Shown: positions 36,108 to 48,114, counted from the stretch's first letter. The stretch is 64,000 bases of DNA from Odontesthes bonariensis (GCF_027942865.1 NC_134517.1:9009705-9073704), one strand, 5' to 3'. The notes: a model not told the origin generated them from the letters alone. Numbers and translations: made by a program.

Positions 36108-36523
36108 AGAATCAAGAATCAAGAATCAAGAATCTTTATTGTCACTATGCAGGCATAATGAAATTTAGTTCAGGAGCTCTTGGCTTTGTATACACAAAAA
36201 ATATAAAAAGATATCTAAATAATATACAAGAGAATATAAATAGTAAAAGTTTAAGTAAAAAGTAAAAAGTTAAAGTGCAATCTGGTTATTGTATGACTGT
36301 ATTGTACATATTGCAGCATAAGTAAGTCAAATAAAAGTGCAGTGCAGTGCGAGTCTCTGTCTGCAGAGGTTTATAATAATCAGTCTATGGGTGGGGGTGG
36401 AGGGGTGGATGCGTGGGGGTATGGGGTGATGGATTTTACAGCTTTGGGGAAGAAGCTGTGTGTCAGTCTGTTGGTGTGTGTTTTGATACACCTGTACCTC
36501 TTTCTGGATGGAAGAGCAGCCCA
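36108..36523 (-). mobile_element. Probable retroposon 3' fragment with heptamer tail
   Basis: Three tandem AATCAAG heptamers (36110-36130) abut a sequence reading TCTTTATTGTCACTATG and later GGGGAAGAAGCTGTGTGTC. This layout is common at the ends of fish non-LTR retroposons, read here on the minus strand with the heptamers as 3' tail. The family is not assigned. The far end is cut by the TTAA MITE that starts at 36528. Confidence 0.45.
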
Positions 36524-36527
36524 TTAA

Positions 36528-37183
36528 AGGATAAGACCGGTTTTTTGACATTGGGCCCTTGATTTCACATTATAACATGATGTTCTACTCACCCCTGCTT
36601 GTTGTTGGTCATTTTGAGCTGTTCCGAAGATATTCGCGAGGCGTCTGGCTGCTCTCTTGAGATATTCGGCCATGAAACGGTTTCCTATGGGCAACGTTAT
36701 ACAGGCACAAACTATGCTGTTTATAATTGATTAATTACTGTACACTAGCACTGATAACGTGGAGGTGCGTCGCTTACTTAAAAAAATTCGCGTTACTGTA
36801 ATTTTGAATTTTAGCCGAATGAATAAATAGGCAGCAGGTCTGTGGGCTGTCTGTGGTAGTAGCACGACGATGACGTCAGTAACACCCACTTTACGACAAA
36901 AATTCAAACTTACAGTAACCCGGATTTTTTTAATTAAGCGACGCACCTCCACGTTATCAGTGCTAGTGTACAGTAATTAATAAATTATAAACAGCATAGT
37001 TTGTGCCTGTATAACGTTGCCCATAGGAAACCGTTTCATGGCCGAATATCTCAAGAGAGCAGCCAGACGCCTCGCGAATATCTTCGGAACAGCTCCAAAT
37101 GTTCAACAACAAGCAGGGGTGAGTAGAACATCATGTTATAATGTGAAATCAAGGGCCCAATGTCAAAAAAACGGTCTTATCCT
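36528..37183. mobile_element. Palindromic TTAA-flanked MITE, copy 1 (656 bp)
   Basis: Starts AGGATAAGACCG and ends with its complement, between TTAA at 36524-36527 and 37184-37187. The two arms (about 36528-36812 and 36898-37183) are inverted copies of each other over ~285 bp around an ~85-bp centre. A TTAA target duplication is the signature of piggyBac-type transposition; assignment to that superfamily is inference. No transposase is encoded. Confidence 0.85.
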
Positions 37184-37187
37184 TTAA

Positions 37188-38805
37188 GAGTAAGTGTTAA
37201 CCCGCAGTCACTAAGAAAGCATTCAGGGGTTGCTGCTCTCTTTGACAAAGTCACCATCCAGAGAAGTTCAACACAACATCTTGCTATACTTGCATAAATA
37301 AATGGTCATCAAGAGAGAACATTTGAATGTTTTGAACGTTTTCTCAAACAGTGTCAGGACAAGACTGCCCGATGTGCAAGCAGCTCGCAGGCTCTGTGCT
37401 TTTGACCGTGCAGAATAGAGGCAGAGAGAGGTGTTCTTTCTATAGGGGAGGTAGTTCTGCCTTAGGGGCAGTTTTTGTATGACTTTTTTTTCATAAAAGT
37501 TGCTTGAATTGTCGCTAGTTGGTGTTTTGGAGGGAAAAAACTAAAAAATTAGGTAAATTTGGTGAAAAATTGCCAAGTTGGTCAGTCAGGCAGTGATCTT
37601 ACTAGTGTTCAATCATCCATCTAACAGCCTCCTATGGACTAAAAAATTCTAAATGGACTTAATTGTATAAAGTGAAACGGTGTCCGTAATGCAGAGCATT
37701 TAGGGATGACCAACACAAATTTAAGCTGCCCATACTTGGAGCAAACTGTGTGTGATTTGATGGTTCATTTTTCTTAACATTTCAACAAATAAATTCATGA
37801 TGTCTAACCTGGAGTGTTTATCAGGTAGACTAAATATTTCTGAAGTCAATAGGAAGTCATTCTTTTTTAATGTACGTATACCCACGAGGTTTCAGCTTTA
37901 GTTTATAGTACTTTAGAACACTTGGCTGGAAGACAGATATGTAATCTCATTACACATTTACTATAAAAGTGACAAAACACAACATATTTCCATAAAATCT
38001 ACATTTTTATTGCTAAAACGATCCTTTGGATCAAGTTGTTTATAAGTCCAACAAAATGGCGGTTATGCTCACATGGCACGGTGAGTTGTGTGTGATGTAA
38101 AAAGAATATATTCAATCAGTTCAATGGCTGCACACACCCTGTACCTCCTTGTCCGTCCCTCTTTTCTGTGTAGTTGTCATTTCAGTAAAATTGACTCTTG
38201 TTCAACATTTATTAGCTTAAAAAAACTTTATGAATTCCATCCAACCTGGTAAGGATGACATTTAAGGATGAGCAAGTTTGTCTGCGGGAGAGCTGAAATA
38301 GCAAAGAACTCTCTGTTGTATCCTGTCACACCAGTGAATCGCTTCTATTCTCTTCAGGGCTGTGCTCACTCGGCCTGTACTTTACACTGCTTAAAAATCG
38401 TCATGACAACCTCAGTCATCTCAGCAAATAGTATGCCCACAGATGGTAGATATAAATATATCACTGCTTCATGTATTCTTTTATTGTGCAGGGATTTCTT
38501 TTTTCTTAGCGTATTACAGCCAATCTTAGAACATATAATGTTTAGCGTCTGTGTTTTTGGTTATGTCAAGAGTGTGATCTCTTCCTGTAATGAATAAAAA
38601 GGAAAAAAAATGCTATGGGATGACCTTGTGCTTATCATTGATAGCATTCACTGCATTCTTAGGCCCCAGTTGAGGGTAGATACTCAGACACTCACAGAAG
38701 ATTCCTTCCTGCTCCTCCCTGGCCTCCAGCCCACTGGATTTGTGTCAAAAGCAGCAGGAGTGGAGAGGAAACTGCCAGGATTACAATGACTGGAGCTGCT
38801 GGGTG

Positions 38806-38856
<51 letters not shown>

Positions 38857-39210
38857 CATGTACAAATAGTAGCGTAGACTGAACTGCAGGGGACTGTGAC
38901 TTCTCATTTTATGATAATTTCGGGGAAGAAAAGGAGAGGATGTTGAAGGTGAAAGTATGCAACACTTGAAGAGACACTCTCCATGAGGGATGTCAGTTCA
39001 AAGAGCCTTGCTGGGCTCTCCTAATTGGTAAAATGAGTTGGAGTACAGGTCTCTTATGGATGGTGAGAGCATAAACAAGTGCCCAGTTAATATTCATCAT
39101 ATATTTATATTGCATATGAACGTTCTCTAGATAGTAATAATGGCAAGTTTGAATGCATCATTTCCTGGATTATCTGTGTTAAACTTGCCAAAGTCTGCTT
39201 ATTAGGCATT
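37188..39210. other. Intergenic, no gene recognised
   Basis: Apart from the CA microsatellite at its right side, I see no supported feature. Confidence 0.5.
38809..38854. repeat. (CA)n microsatellite
   Basis: About 22-23 uninterrupted CA units. Confidence 0.95.
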
Positions 39211-39690
39211 AGAGGTTACTAAACACACAAGGCCTCTGGCCCTCAGACAAACAGACACATACCTGGATTGAACGCCTATAAATTTTAGGACGGGATAAAT
39301 CTTGCTGTGTCTCCCATAATAATGTGGCTTTGATGTTCTTTTTGCACGGGGTAGCTGCTGAATGGATCACTATAGCTGGCATTGTGTGCTTTGTCTTTGC
39401 TTGAGGCATCAGTTAAGCCTAAGCTTAAGTGAGAACTTTTTTTTTTTTTTTTAGGTTGTTTCATTTATGTGTAACCAACCGTTGCTGAAAAAAAGATCAA
39501 TTTTGATTTTAGCAACAGAACATTGTAAAATCACTCTAATACCAATTAAGTAACACATGAACACATCTCAAGGTTTTGTTAATAAGATATATAAATGATG
39601 TGATTGTTATGCACCCTTTAGAAATCCTTGTTGTTGTACTGTCAGTAGCCTATGTCAATCCACAGTAGTCGTAAGTACAACTTACCTGAG
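39211..39690. repeat. 480-bp dispersed repeat, copy 1
   Basis: From TTACTAAACACACAAGGCC to about ACTTACCTGAGTAAAG this matches 44452-44935 in the same orientation with high identity. Indels lie mainly in the T-run at 39437-39452. The family is not recognised, and no terminal inverted repeats are evident. Confidence 0.8.
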
Positions 39691-40402
39691 TAAAGTTAAC
39701 TGTGTTAAAGTAATACAAAGAAAAAGTCTTAATAAGTATATACTATACTTTGGTTGTATGTAAGCAGTTTTCAAAAGGATATTTTTTCTGTTGTTCTATT
39801 ATTGGCATATTGCTAACTGAAATTAGCATTTCCTTTATAGGCAACTGGTTGACAAAAAGTGAGGTTTCTTCGAACTCGCTCATAATCCAGGTTAAAAACC
39901 ATTTCTGTTCATGTGTCTATGCAAAACTGCACGCTATCTTTTAACTTATCTAGACTGTTGCTTGTTTTTAAATTCATTTAAATTATTTTATTTGTTTCTC
40001 TTTATATTCTTTTTTGTATTTTAATGCTTCTTCCTCTCCCTGCTGCAACGCTTTTATTTTATGCGGTATATAAATAAATTTGATTTGATTTGATAAGAGA
40101 AACGTAACAGACAGTGATCCATTCAAAGCTGAAAACTGCTCTGGAACAAATGGACGATGTTTCTTAGTTCGACCACCACTCATGTTCCAAGCAAGTTCCA
40201 TCTCATTTCATAAAGGCGTCGGAGTCTTATTCAGACAGACAGACATTTTACTGACATTCTCAAAAAAAATAATAGGTGTGTGACGGAAATGCCATGCTGC
40301 TCGACGTTTACATAATTTAAAGCCATCTGGCGCAGTTTTTTAACGAAGCGATACTTCCGTTCTTGTTACCGTTGCTGACCTATCAAAACCCATCAAACTT
40401 CG

Positions 40403-40414
40403 AAAAAAAAAAAA
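40403..40414 (-). terminator. Pol III T-run terminator of the tRNA-Ser gene
   Basis: Twelve consecutive T residues on the minus strand begin two bases after the tRNA 3' end, which suits RNA polymerase III termination. Confidence 0.85.
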
Positions 40415-40416
40415 TT

Positions 40417-40498
40417 CGTTGTCGGCAGGATTCGAACCTGCGCGGGGAGACCCCAATGGATTTCTAGTCCATCGCCTTAACCACTCGGCCACGACAAC
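40417..40498 (-). tRNA. tRNA-Ser (anticodon AGA)
   Basis: The minus strand folds into an 82-nt class II tRNA. The acceptor stem GTTGTCG pairs perfectly with CGACAAC, followed by discriminator G. The A box region reads TGGCCGAGTGG. The anticodon stem ATGGA/TCCAT closes a CTAGAAA loop with AGA at its centre. A long variable arm with TGGGGTCTCCCCG follows, and the B box is GGTTCGAATCC. AGA reads serine UCU codons (and UCC/UCA after inosine modification). All stems pair and a T-run terminator follows, so it looks functional and not SINE-derived. It is isolated, with no other tRNA gene visible nearby. Confidence 0.95.
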
Positions 40499-41249
40499 TT
40501 ATAACCATTCATGTACAACGCACAAAATAACATAGTACATATGAATGTGTATTGATTGTTTTAACTCATGGTGTGTTTTGGTGTTAATAGGAGCGGCTTT
40601 GTCATTTACAATCCTCCTTTGGACTGCTAGTCCACGAATATGAGCAGAACCGAACGGTGCCCAGTGCCATATGAAGTTGTGTTGACAACAGCCCCACCTG
40701 GTGGCACCTGCTGGCACCTGTTGCTGCATTTGACTTCTGAATGCACGTCTGTGTACAGGGAGTCAGTACGGTGGCCCTGAAGTGCAAATCACAACGACAA
40801 AAGTGAAAACACAATGACATTAACCAAAACAGTAAAGGTAGGTGCCCTCTGGCGACATGAACCGTCGCTGATTGGACTGGTGGTGGTCCGTCCTTTGAAC
40901 CGTAAGGACGATGGTTTACAGAAATATTTTCAAAATATGAGCACTGCTAGTGACAACGTACGCGCTGCTATTAAAGAATATTTTCATGTGAATATATGCC
41001 GTCTTACATGCTGCTTTATCTCTCGCTGTTAACAAAACGGTCTCAAAAGATATTGACAAGACGTTATTAAACTTTATATGGAGGAACAATATTAATATAT
41101 ATATATATATATATATAAAAACAGTAATAATGGTGGCCTTAACTTTTTAGACTTTTACACTTTAAATAATACTTTCAAAATAAATTGGCTTAAACAATTT
41201 ATCAAGAACCCATCTTCAATTTGGAAGTTGTAGGATTTGCTTCTTCTTT
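40499..41249. other. Intergenic, (AT)n tract only
   Basis: An AT dinucleotide run occupies about 41094-41117. Nothing else is recognised. Confidence 0.5.
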
Positions 41250-43500
41250 TTAGTCATGCACATTCAGGTGCAGATGGAAGCAGCAGTGGGTGGCATGGGA
41301 TTTGGTGTCTTGGGGATGCTCGGCATGTGGTCTGATGGGAATGAGGATCAAGCAACTGCTCTTCCTCCTTGGCTACAGCCGCCCTGCAGTCTTTAACTTT
41401 TGTGAGGTTTATCCTCATTGCAGCAAGGAGCTTAACACCTATTTTGCTATTATCTCAAATCTTGTTCTCCTATGGTGGTGCTCTTTTTTTTATAAATGCC
41501 ACCAATCCTTCTCTGCCAGAGCTGCGATGTGTGTTTAGAAATTCAGTCTGAGGCTGGCTTAGTTCACTTGTCACTCCTCAGCATGGGACTTGGCTTGTTC
41601 CATCAGTGGTTCATTTGCTAAAGAACTGCTCTGGATCAACTGTTCTCTTCAAGTTATCAACCCTTGCTAAAGGTCCAAATGTCAATACCACAGGCCCCTA
41701 GGTACTGCTACAAGAAAATATTCAGGCAAAAGTGTCTAATCATTGATTTATCAGCTTCCCACGATTCCTCTGTCCCAGACTCCTTATTGATTGATATTAC
41801 CCCGCTGATGATCAAGTTGGCCGAGAAGGGTGCATGGCTGGGTACAACAGATATTACAAATACTTTTAGATCATGCTGCTCTCCCCATTCTTATGGCTAC
41901 TTATTGTGGTAAAATGGTGCTTAGTTTTACTTTTCTAACAACTGACATTTAATTGCTGCAGTAGTCGTTGCATTTTTTACTCTTTGTCAGAGGCGTTGTG
42001 CTGGATTCTTTGCAACACCTATAATCTTCCCTCCATCTTGCATCTCTTGGATAGTTTCTTGGTCATCGACATCCCTCTCTCAGAAGACAAATAGTTGGGC
42101 CTTCCCCCTGTTTGGAATTTTTGGCATCACCCTTGATAGCGTGCTTTTTGAAGCGTCACTGCCACAAATCTTTTAAGAATCTTCAGATTCCTTCCAGTTT
42201 TACAGCTGCAGTGCCCTCCTTTTGGTTTTGGGGGGGGTTTTTACGCTAATGGATGTTTTTGCTGAGGTTTGGCCATGTGAAATTCAGACGTGCGATTCCA
42301 ATTCGAAATCTACAGAGATCTACTCTATTGTTGTCTCATGTTTTATTGGGCAACCCATCTGTTTACAGGAAACAAATGGTAGTATACTGCAACATGCAGC
42401 TACAATGAATAATAAGGCTGCTTAAAGTCATTTGATAAACCGATTATAAAGTCTCATGCATTGTATTACTCGATCGTGCATCACGGATCATTTTGTTTTG
42501 CGAGCTGCGTCATCCCTGGTCATGAGAATCATATCGCTGATGCCCCCTCAGTTCAGTTTCAGGTATTCAGATCTCTGAGCCTTAACAAAAAAAAAAAAAA
42601 AAACTCTCACTCTTCCACTGTGCATATGTTGGTGTAGAAATGAAGACAGGGTTCATTTACCATGTTAATGCCCTCTTAGAAGCAGTCTCATTAATGGCCT
42701 TTGAGTTTTAAGATGTGAGAATACACAATCTCACCTTTAATACTCTGCACAATGTCACTCTGGTTTGTCCATTTAAGGATGCATGTGCAACACTTTTTTT
42801 GAAACACTCAAAGTTGGATTGATCGAGCCAAGACAGCCAAATTACTATTGCTAAAGCTACCACTGCTTTTTGTGCTCCTCTGAAGTTTTAGATCTTTCCC
42901 CCTGACGAAACCTTTAGCACCTTTGTTCATTATTGAGGGTTGCAAGCCCATGTCAAGATCATGGTTCACTTAAAAAATACTTCACGACTTTGCTCTGGTT
43001 GCAGCCTCTATTCTTATCACTCCATAAGTATTGGCACCGCAAGAACTGCTACTCTTATCTGCCCATTGCAATGCTCAAATTCCTGTGCCGCTGGTCATAC
43101 TCTGCCTATCAATGTGACGTGAGGCTTGGCATGACCAAAATCAGTTCTGCTCAAAAAAAATTGGAGGTTCTCTAATTTAAGTCTTGAATGGAAATTTGCA
43201 ACTTAACTTGTCTATTCTTTTCTTCCATTTCAGGTGGTTTGCTAGGTTCTTTTGCAAAGCCATGCTACATTGCAGCTCACACCTGATAATATATTCGCTC
43301 AAAGTCAAGGTGCTTCCATGGAAGCCCACACAGCGGCTGGTGCCAAGGCCCACACATAGAAATTCACCATATTCTCCTCGAGCGAGTCTTAGCCGTTTTG
43401 GAAGGCAAAAAATATTTCACTCATCCCTCCAAAGTCTAATTGAAAAAAGTATGAATAGGGGGAACTGAGACCGAGACCCCAAACTTTAATCATTTACTTT
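41250..43500 (+). mobile_element. Decayed DIRS/Ngaro-like retrotransposon, plus strand
   Basis: Translations along this stretch, broken by stops and frame changes, resemble the pol region of tyrosine-recombinase retrotransposons. At 41664-41912 a reverse-transcriptase N-terminal pattern reads CLIIDLSASHDSSV, then KGAWLGTTDITNTFR, the usual 'K-D-aromatic/basic' RT element. At 42043-42087 LLDSFLVIDIPLSED matches the LLDDFLxID catalytic block with the second Asp replaced by Ser. At about 42520-42570 ENHIADAPSQF resembles the IADALSR motif after the RNase H region. The sequence to ~43500 may hold recombinase remnants, but I recognise no catalytic residues. An A17 run is at 42587-42603. Confidence 0.5.
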
Positions 43501-43552
43501 AATAAAAGCTTATGAACATGAACTGATTTTACTTATGTTTATGGTTACTTGA

Positions 43553-44430
43553 TCTAAAACCCAAATTCCAAAAAGCTTGGGATGTTGAATAAACTGTAAA
43601 TAAAACAGAATTCAATGAGTTGCAAATCTTATAAAACAGTATTTCATTCACAATAGAATATAGAAAACATATCGAATGCTAAAGGTGAGAAATTTGACCA
43701 TTTCATGAGGAACATTGGCTCATCTTGAACTTGATGGCAGCAACACATTGCCAAAATGCTCAGGACAGGGGCAACGAAAGGCTGAAGAAGCGGGCCTAAA
43801 AATAAACATCCAGAAGAACATGTTGCTTCTCTGGTGGTATTAGGTGCATTCGTGTCTTTGGAACTGACAACTTTCCCATCTGGAAAGGCACCATCACTGC
43901 TGAAATGTAGATGCAGGTTTTAGAATAACACATGCACCCATCCAGGTGACGTCTTTTTCAGAGAAGGCTTTGAACATCCTACATTTGTTACCACGGCGTG
44001 GCTTTATAGAAGATGAGGCTTGACTGGCCCGCCTGCAGTCTAGACCTCTCACCAACTGAAAACACTTAGTGCACGATGACATGCACATCACAACAAAGAC
44101 GCAGTTAGAATGCTATATCAGACAAGAGTGGAACAACATTCCTCTCTCAAACATCCAGCCACTGTTCTCCTCAGTTCCCAGATGTTTAAAGATTGTTAAA
44201 AGAAGAGGGGATGCTACACAGTGGTAAACATGGCTCTATCCTGACTCTATCCTCAGACATGTTGCTGGCATCCCATTCAAGATGAGCACATTTATTTTTC
44301 ATGAAATATTAAAATGTCTCACAGTCAACATTTAATGTTTTCTATGTTGTGTTGTGACTTGAATATCGGTTTATGAGACTCGTAGATCATTGCACGATCA
44401 TCCCATTTTTCTTTTAACTGGAGTTGTAGA
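43553..44430. mobile_element. Degenerate inverted-repeat DNA element
   Basis: The left side (AAACCCAAATTCC, CAAATCTTATAAA, CATAGAAAACAT-like and TTTCATGA blocks, then GATGGCAGCAACACA) is mirrored by the right side read in reverse (GTTGTAG end, GGGATGATCG, CATAGAAAACATT, GACATTTTAATATTTCATGA, GATGCCAGCAACATG). The arms are about 200 bp. This matches a family frequent in fish genomes whose ends read AACCCCAATTCC; I do not assign a superfamily. No intact transposase is present. Confidence 0.65.
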
Positions 44431-44451
44431 CATAAAGCACATTTAGGTTTA

Positions 44452-44935
44452 GGTTACTAAACACACAAGGCCTCTGGCCCTCAGACAAACAGACACATAC
44501 CTGGATTGAACGCCTATAAATTTTAGGACGGGATAAATCTTGCTGTGTCTCCCATAATAATGTGGCTTTGATGTTCTTTTTGCACGGGGTAGCTGCTGAA
44601 TGGATCACTATAGCTGGCATTGTGTGCTTGATCTTTGCTTGAGGCATCAGTTAAGCCTCAGCTTAAGTGAGAACTTTTTTCTTTTTTTTTAGGTTGTTTC
44701 ATTTATGTGTAACCAACCGTTGCTGAAAAAAAGATCAATTTTGATTTTAGCAGAACATTGTAAAATCACTCTAATACTAATTAATTCACACATGAACACA
44801 TTTCAAGGTTTTATTCAGAAGATATATAAAAAACAGTGTGATTTATATGCACCCTTTAGAAATTGTTGTTGTTGTTTTGTCAATATCTCAATCCACAGTA
44901 GGCTAAGTACAACTTACCCGAGCAAAGTTAATATG
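44452..44935. repeat. 480-bp dispersed repeat, copy 2
   Basis: Direct-orientation partner of 39211-39690. It starts ~20 bp after the inverted-repeat element ending at 44430. Confidence 0.8.
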
Positions 44936-45132
44936 TTTTGTATGAGAGCACATATTTTAAGTGATAAGAAAATAATTGCATTGGTTTAAACATGATTTTG
45001 GAATAGAAAATATCTTGAGTTGCATGATTTCAATGTTTCTTTCTTGAATGGTTTCTTTCAAAAGTTACTGGATATGTCAAGAATGACTTTCACAGTGGAG
45101 TGGTCTCATAAATGTTCAGTGAGGTTGGTGTA

Positions 45133-45190
45133 GGTCAGGTCAGAGCTATAGAGTAATACACATGTATTACTCTATAGCTCTGGGTCAGGT
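45133..45190. repeat. Perfect hairpin between GGTCAGGT direct repeats
   Basis: Arms AGAGCTATAGAGTAATA (45142-45158) and its exact complement (45165-45181) surround six bases. GGTCAGGT stands on both sides, at 45133-45140 and 45183-45190. Confidence 0.9.
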
Positions 45191-45550
45191 GACAGAGGAG
45201 GAGGGTCCATGGCAGTCCGCTCTCTTTGGTCTTCCTTGGTCCTCATAAGTGCTTCTCACCGAGCTTTCAGTTGTACTTGGGCTCATCATCCGGTAGCGGC
45301 ATGAATCTGTCCCCACAAACGCGGGGGCGAAGTGCGTCTTTAAAGAATGAAGTGCTGCTTCTCCTGGGTTGGGTTGGATTTCACTGTGACTTCATGAAAA
45401 ATGATGAATAACAAGTTAACAAAAATGCATGCTTCTAAATCCACTCCCTTTGGTATGAGGGCCTAAATTAAGATCTAGTTCTGAAAATGACTTTCAGAAG
45501 TCTCATCTTTAGTTCAGCTAAAAGTTTCAAAAAGATAGAAAATACAAAGC

Positions 45551-46600
45551 ATGTCTGGAATGTGTCACAACACATCTGGGAGAGTTGTTGAATGTGGAAG
45601 AAAGCCCTCTGGTCAGATGAGACTAAAGGGGATTCATGGTAGCACGTATGTGTCAGCATGTGTCACTCCCACCCCATGCAGAGTGAAGGATTATGGGTAC
45701 GCTGCAGATGAAAACAGATTTGTGTACAGTCCTTTAAAAAACTAACAGGGTGTAGCAGTCAGTCAGGAGAAGATTACTCGAGCTTGAAGGGGACGATCAC
45801 AACAAATTTCATAACAAAAAGGAAGAAGCATAAAAAAAAGAACGGGACACAGATGAAAATAACAAACAATAGAAACTGGATCTTATTTTCTACAATCACT
45901 CCATCAGAGAGTAACCTTTTGTTCACTTTGACACTTGTGTTTTCAGCCACAGGATAAAGCTAACGAACAACACTAAAACGAGTGTGATTAGCCTACACGT
46001 CTCCCCCCGTACAGTGTTCTATGGACACCCCCAAGTGGCAGCAAAGTGCCACAACAGGTAGATGGTGTTTGGAAAATACCAAGATAGCACAGATACTGAG
46101 ATGCTGAGAGCAAGAAATTGAACCCTTTGGCCAGAAAGGAAAACACTGCATGTGGCACAAACAGTACGACTCCCAACTCTCCATTAACACAAACTCCACA
46201 GTTGGGCATGGTGGTAGCAGCATCATGATGCGGGGGTCTTTTTATTCCTTCTGCAGAGAAATTCTTCAGAAAAACATGTTTCAGAAAAACAGTTTTCTAA
46301 ATGAGCCCACACATACCCAGAGACACTTCAGGCTGGGAATACTGCAAGACAAGAGGGACTCTACAAAGCATTGCCTATGGAGGGTGAATGCTTATGCACA
46401 CATTTTCTGTTTCATTTATTGTTGTAGTTCTTACTTCTGTGGGGTTTTTTTTGCAATAATATATGTATGGCAGATTGGTCGCCATGTTATGTTGATGAAA
46501 TTATACAAACATGCCACAGAACCAATTTAATTTCAGGTTATAGGGCAGAAAAAAACAGGAAAACTGCCAACGAGGGTGAATGTTTTTGCAAGGTTTTGTT
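45551..46600 (+). mobile_element. Broken Tc1/mariner element
   Basis: A Tc1-type transposase fragment WKKALWSDETK is encoded at 45595-45627. The next recognisable block is at 46117-46240 (IEPFGQKGKHCMWHK, then STVGHGGSSIMMRG, equivalent to the conserved PTVKHGGGSIMLWG block). About 490 bp of unrelated sequence sits between these two adjacent transposase parts, so the element carries an internal insertion. GAGGGTGAATGTTTTTGCAA at 46572-46591 looks like the right terminal repeat of the family. Reading frames are broken; it is not functional. Confidence 0.65.
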
Positions 46601-46611
46601 TATTTTGGCCC

Positions 46612-46985
46612 TCGAAGTTAATCCGTCAGTCTGTTCATATGTATCTGAATGAAGGGACTTAGCTGCATTCCACCGCTAAAAAAAAAAGAAGCAAAAATTA
46701 TTTTGGTAAACTGAAACCTTGATTGTCGAGCAGCTAAAAATGAGTCATGCATCTGGACATTTTCAAGAGCTGCCTCCATCATGTGCATGCTTTTTTGTGG
46801 CACCTGTGACTGAGTGAGATGAGTTGTATCGGGTTAGCATCAGATTTAGTACACATAGAACAGATGCAAGTTGTGTTATTGCTGATATTTAAATGCAGTG
46901 ATAGATACATAGCATGGCTATGACACAAATAAATACAAACTGCATGTCATTGCACAGACAAGGACTGACACGGCATGTTACATTT
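46612..46985. other. Intergenic, nothing recognised
   Basis: No gene or repeat was identified between the Tc1 remnant and the presumed 3' end of the minus-strand gene. Confidence 0.45.
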
Positions 46986-47701
46986 GGTGATATAAATTAT
47001 TTATTTACATTTACAGAAAAATGACCCCATCAAGACAACGTAGTAATAACTATTGGAAATAGAACCCAAGATACAGTAGCTGACGCCATTGTCACAACCA
47101 AACAGAGAGCTCTATAATAACATTGTGCCCTCTGTCAAAGGTCTCCTATAACACAAGGTGCAAGGCATCACGTGTTGCCCCCCCACCCCCACCCCCACTC
47201 CCCGGACTGAACACACACTGCAGTTAAAGCCCATTACCCTGCTTTGCACTACCCCGGTTTGCTTGTACCCCTCATCTACAAACAACAGACGCCAGCTAGC
47301 CCTCCTCTACCAAAGCGCACACATCTAAGAGACACACACATTCACATTCAGTGTCCTCATTGGCCACCCCCTCCCCTCTCCTCTCCCAAGAATGGTTCAG
47401 TTTTTCAGGTAAAAGAAAAACCCAGAAAAAGGTGCAAGGAAGGCAACTGGCAGGGCAGAGGGGGAGACTGGCTGATGACATCATCATTCCAACGTGCGAG
47501 TGTCACCGTTGCCTGGTGTGCCGACTCTTGTCTTTACAATGCCACCGTCCTCCGTGGGCATTTAGAAATTTCATAGTGGGAGAGAGGGCGAGGAGTGAGG
47601 GGAGGCAGATGCTAACCCGTCAGGGTTGGCCTACGAGGAGGAACATCTAACGCCACAGCGCCCCACAGTGCGTCGGGGGACTCTGTCCTGTGTGTGTGGG
47701 C
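46985..47701 (-). other. tmeff2: Probable 3' UTR of tmeff2
   Basis: This follows the tmeff2 stop codon on the minus strand. The first plausible AATAAA on that strand is at 47000-47005 (TTTATT on plus), about 700 bp after the stop. The 3' boundary is inferred; longer UTR forms using later signals are possible. Confidence 0.4.
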
Positions 47702-47798
47702 TCAGATAAGTCGTGTGGAGGCTCGCATGGTGTTCTCGGAACTGAAGTGGACGTTGTTCTGCTTCTGACGGTTGATCCGGTTGGTCCGTGGGCACTTC
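47702..47798 (-). CDS. tmeff2: tmeff2 last coding exon: cytoplasmic tail and stop
   Basis: Acceptor CTGTCCAG precedes 47798. The exon supplies one base to finish an Arg codon, then 31 residues beginning KCPRTNRINRQKQNN and ending RASTRLI, and TGA at 47702-47704. The C-terminal RASTRLI and the KCPR-NRI-RQKQN pattern match my knowledge of the TMEFF2 tail and differ from the TMEFF1 tail. The tail is short, basic near the membrane and has no catalytic domain. The splice phase (AG|G) fits exon 50418-50576 exactly. In the family this tail is the intracellular end of a single-pass type I membrane protein whose ectodomain can be shed. Confidence 0.92.
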
Positions 47799-48114
47799 CT
47801 GGACAGAGAAAAGAAAAGGAGTAAAATAGCACCGTGTTAATAGAGAAACAACTACACACAGATTACAGTAAGATTCTGCATTTGGGATTTAAGGCAGTTA
47901 TGATGTTTTATAAAAAAAAGCTGGGTGATGCTCAATAATTGTCTCGTTGTTACAGCCGGGGATCCAGGTTTCAAATTACAACTTGTGTATATCATTCCTC
48001 TGAACTTCTCATTGACATTTTCAGCCATAACAAGCTGTTTTTAGGGAATTCTTTTCTGTGCTGAACTTCTCCGAGATGTGACAGAATGTAAATGTACTTT
48101 ATGTAAATGTGCTT

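Noticed and set aside
47244..47650. Plus-strand frames of ~100 codons opposite the tmeff2 3' end
   Set aside because: They lie in the presumed 3' UTR, with no recognisable domain and overlapping in several frames.
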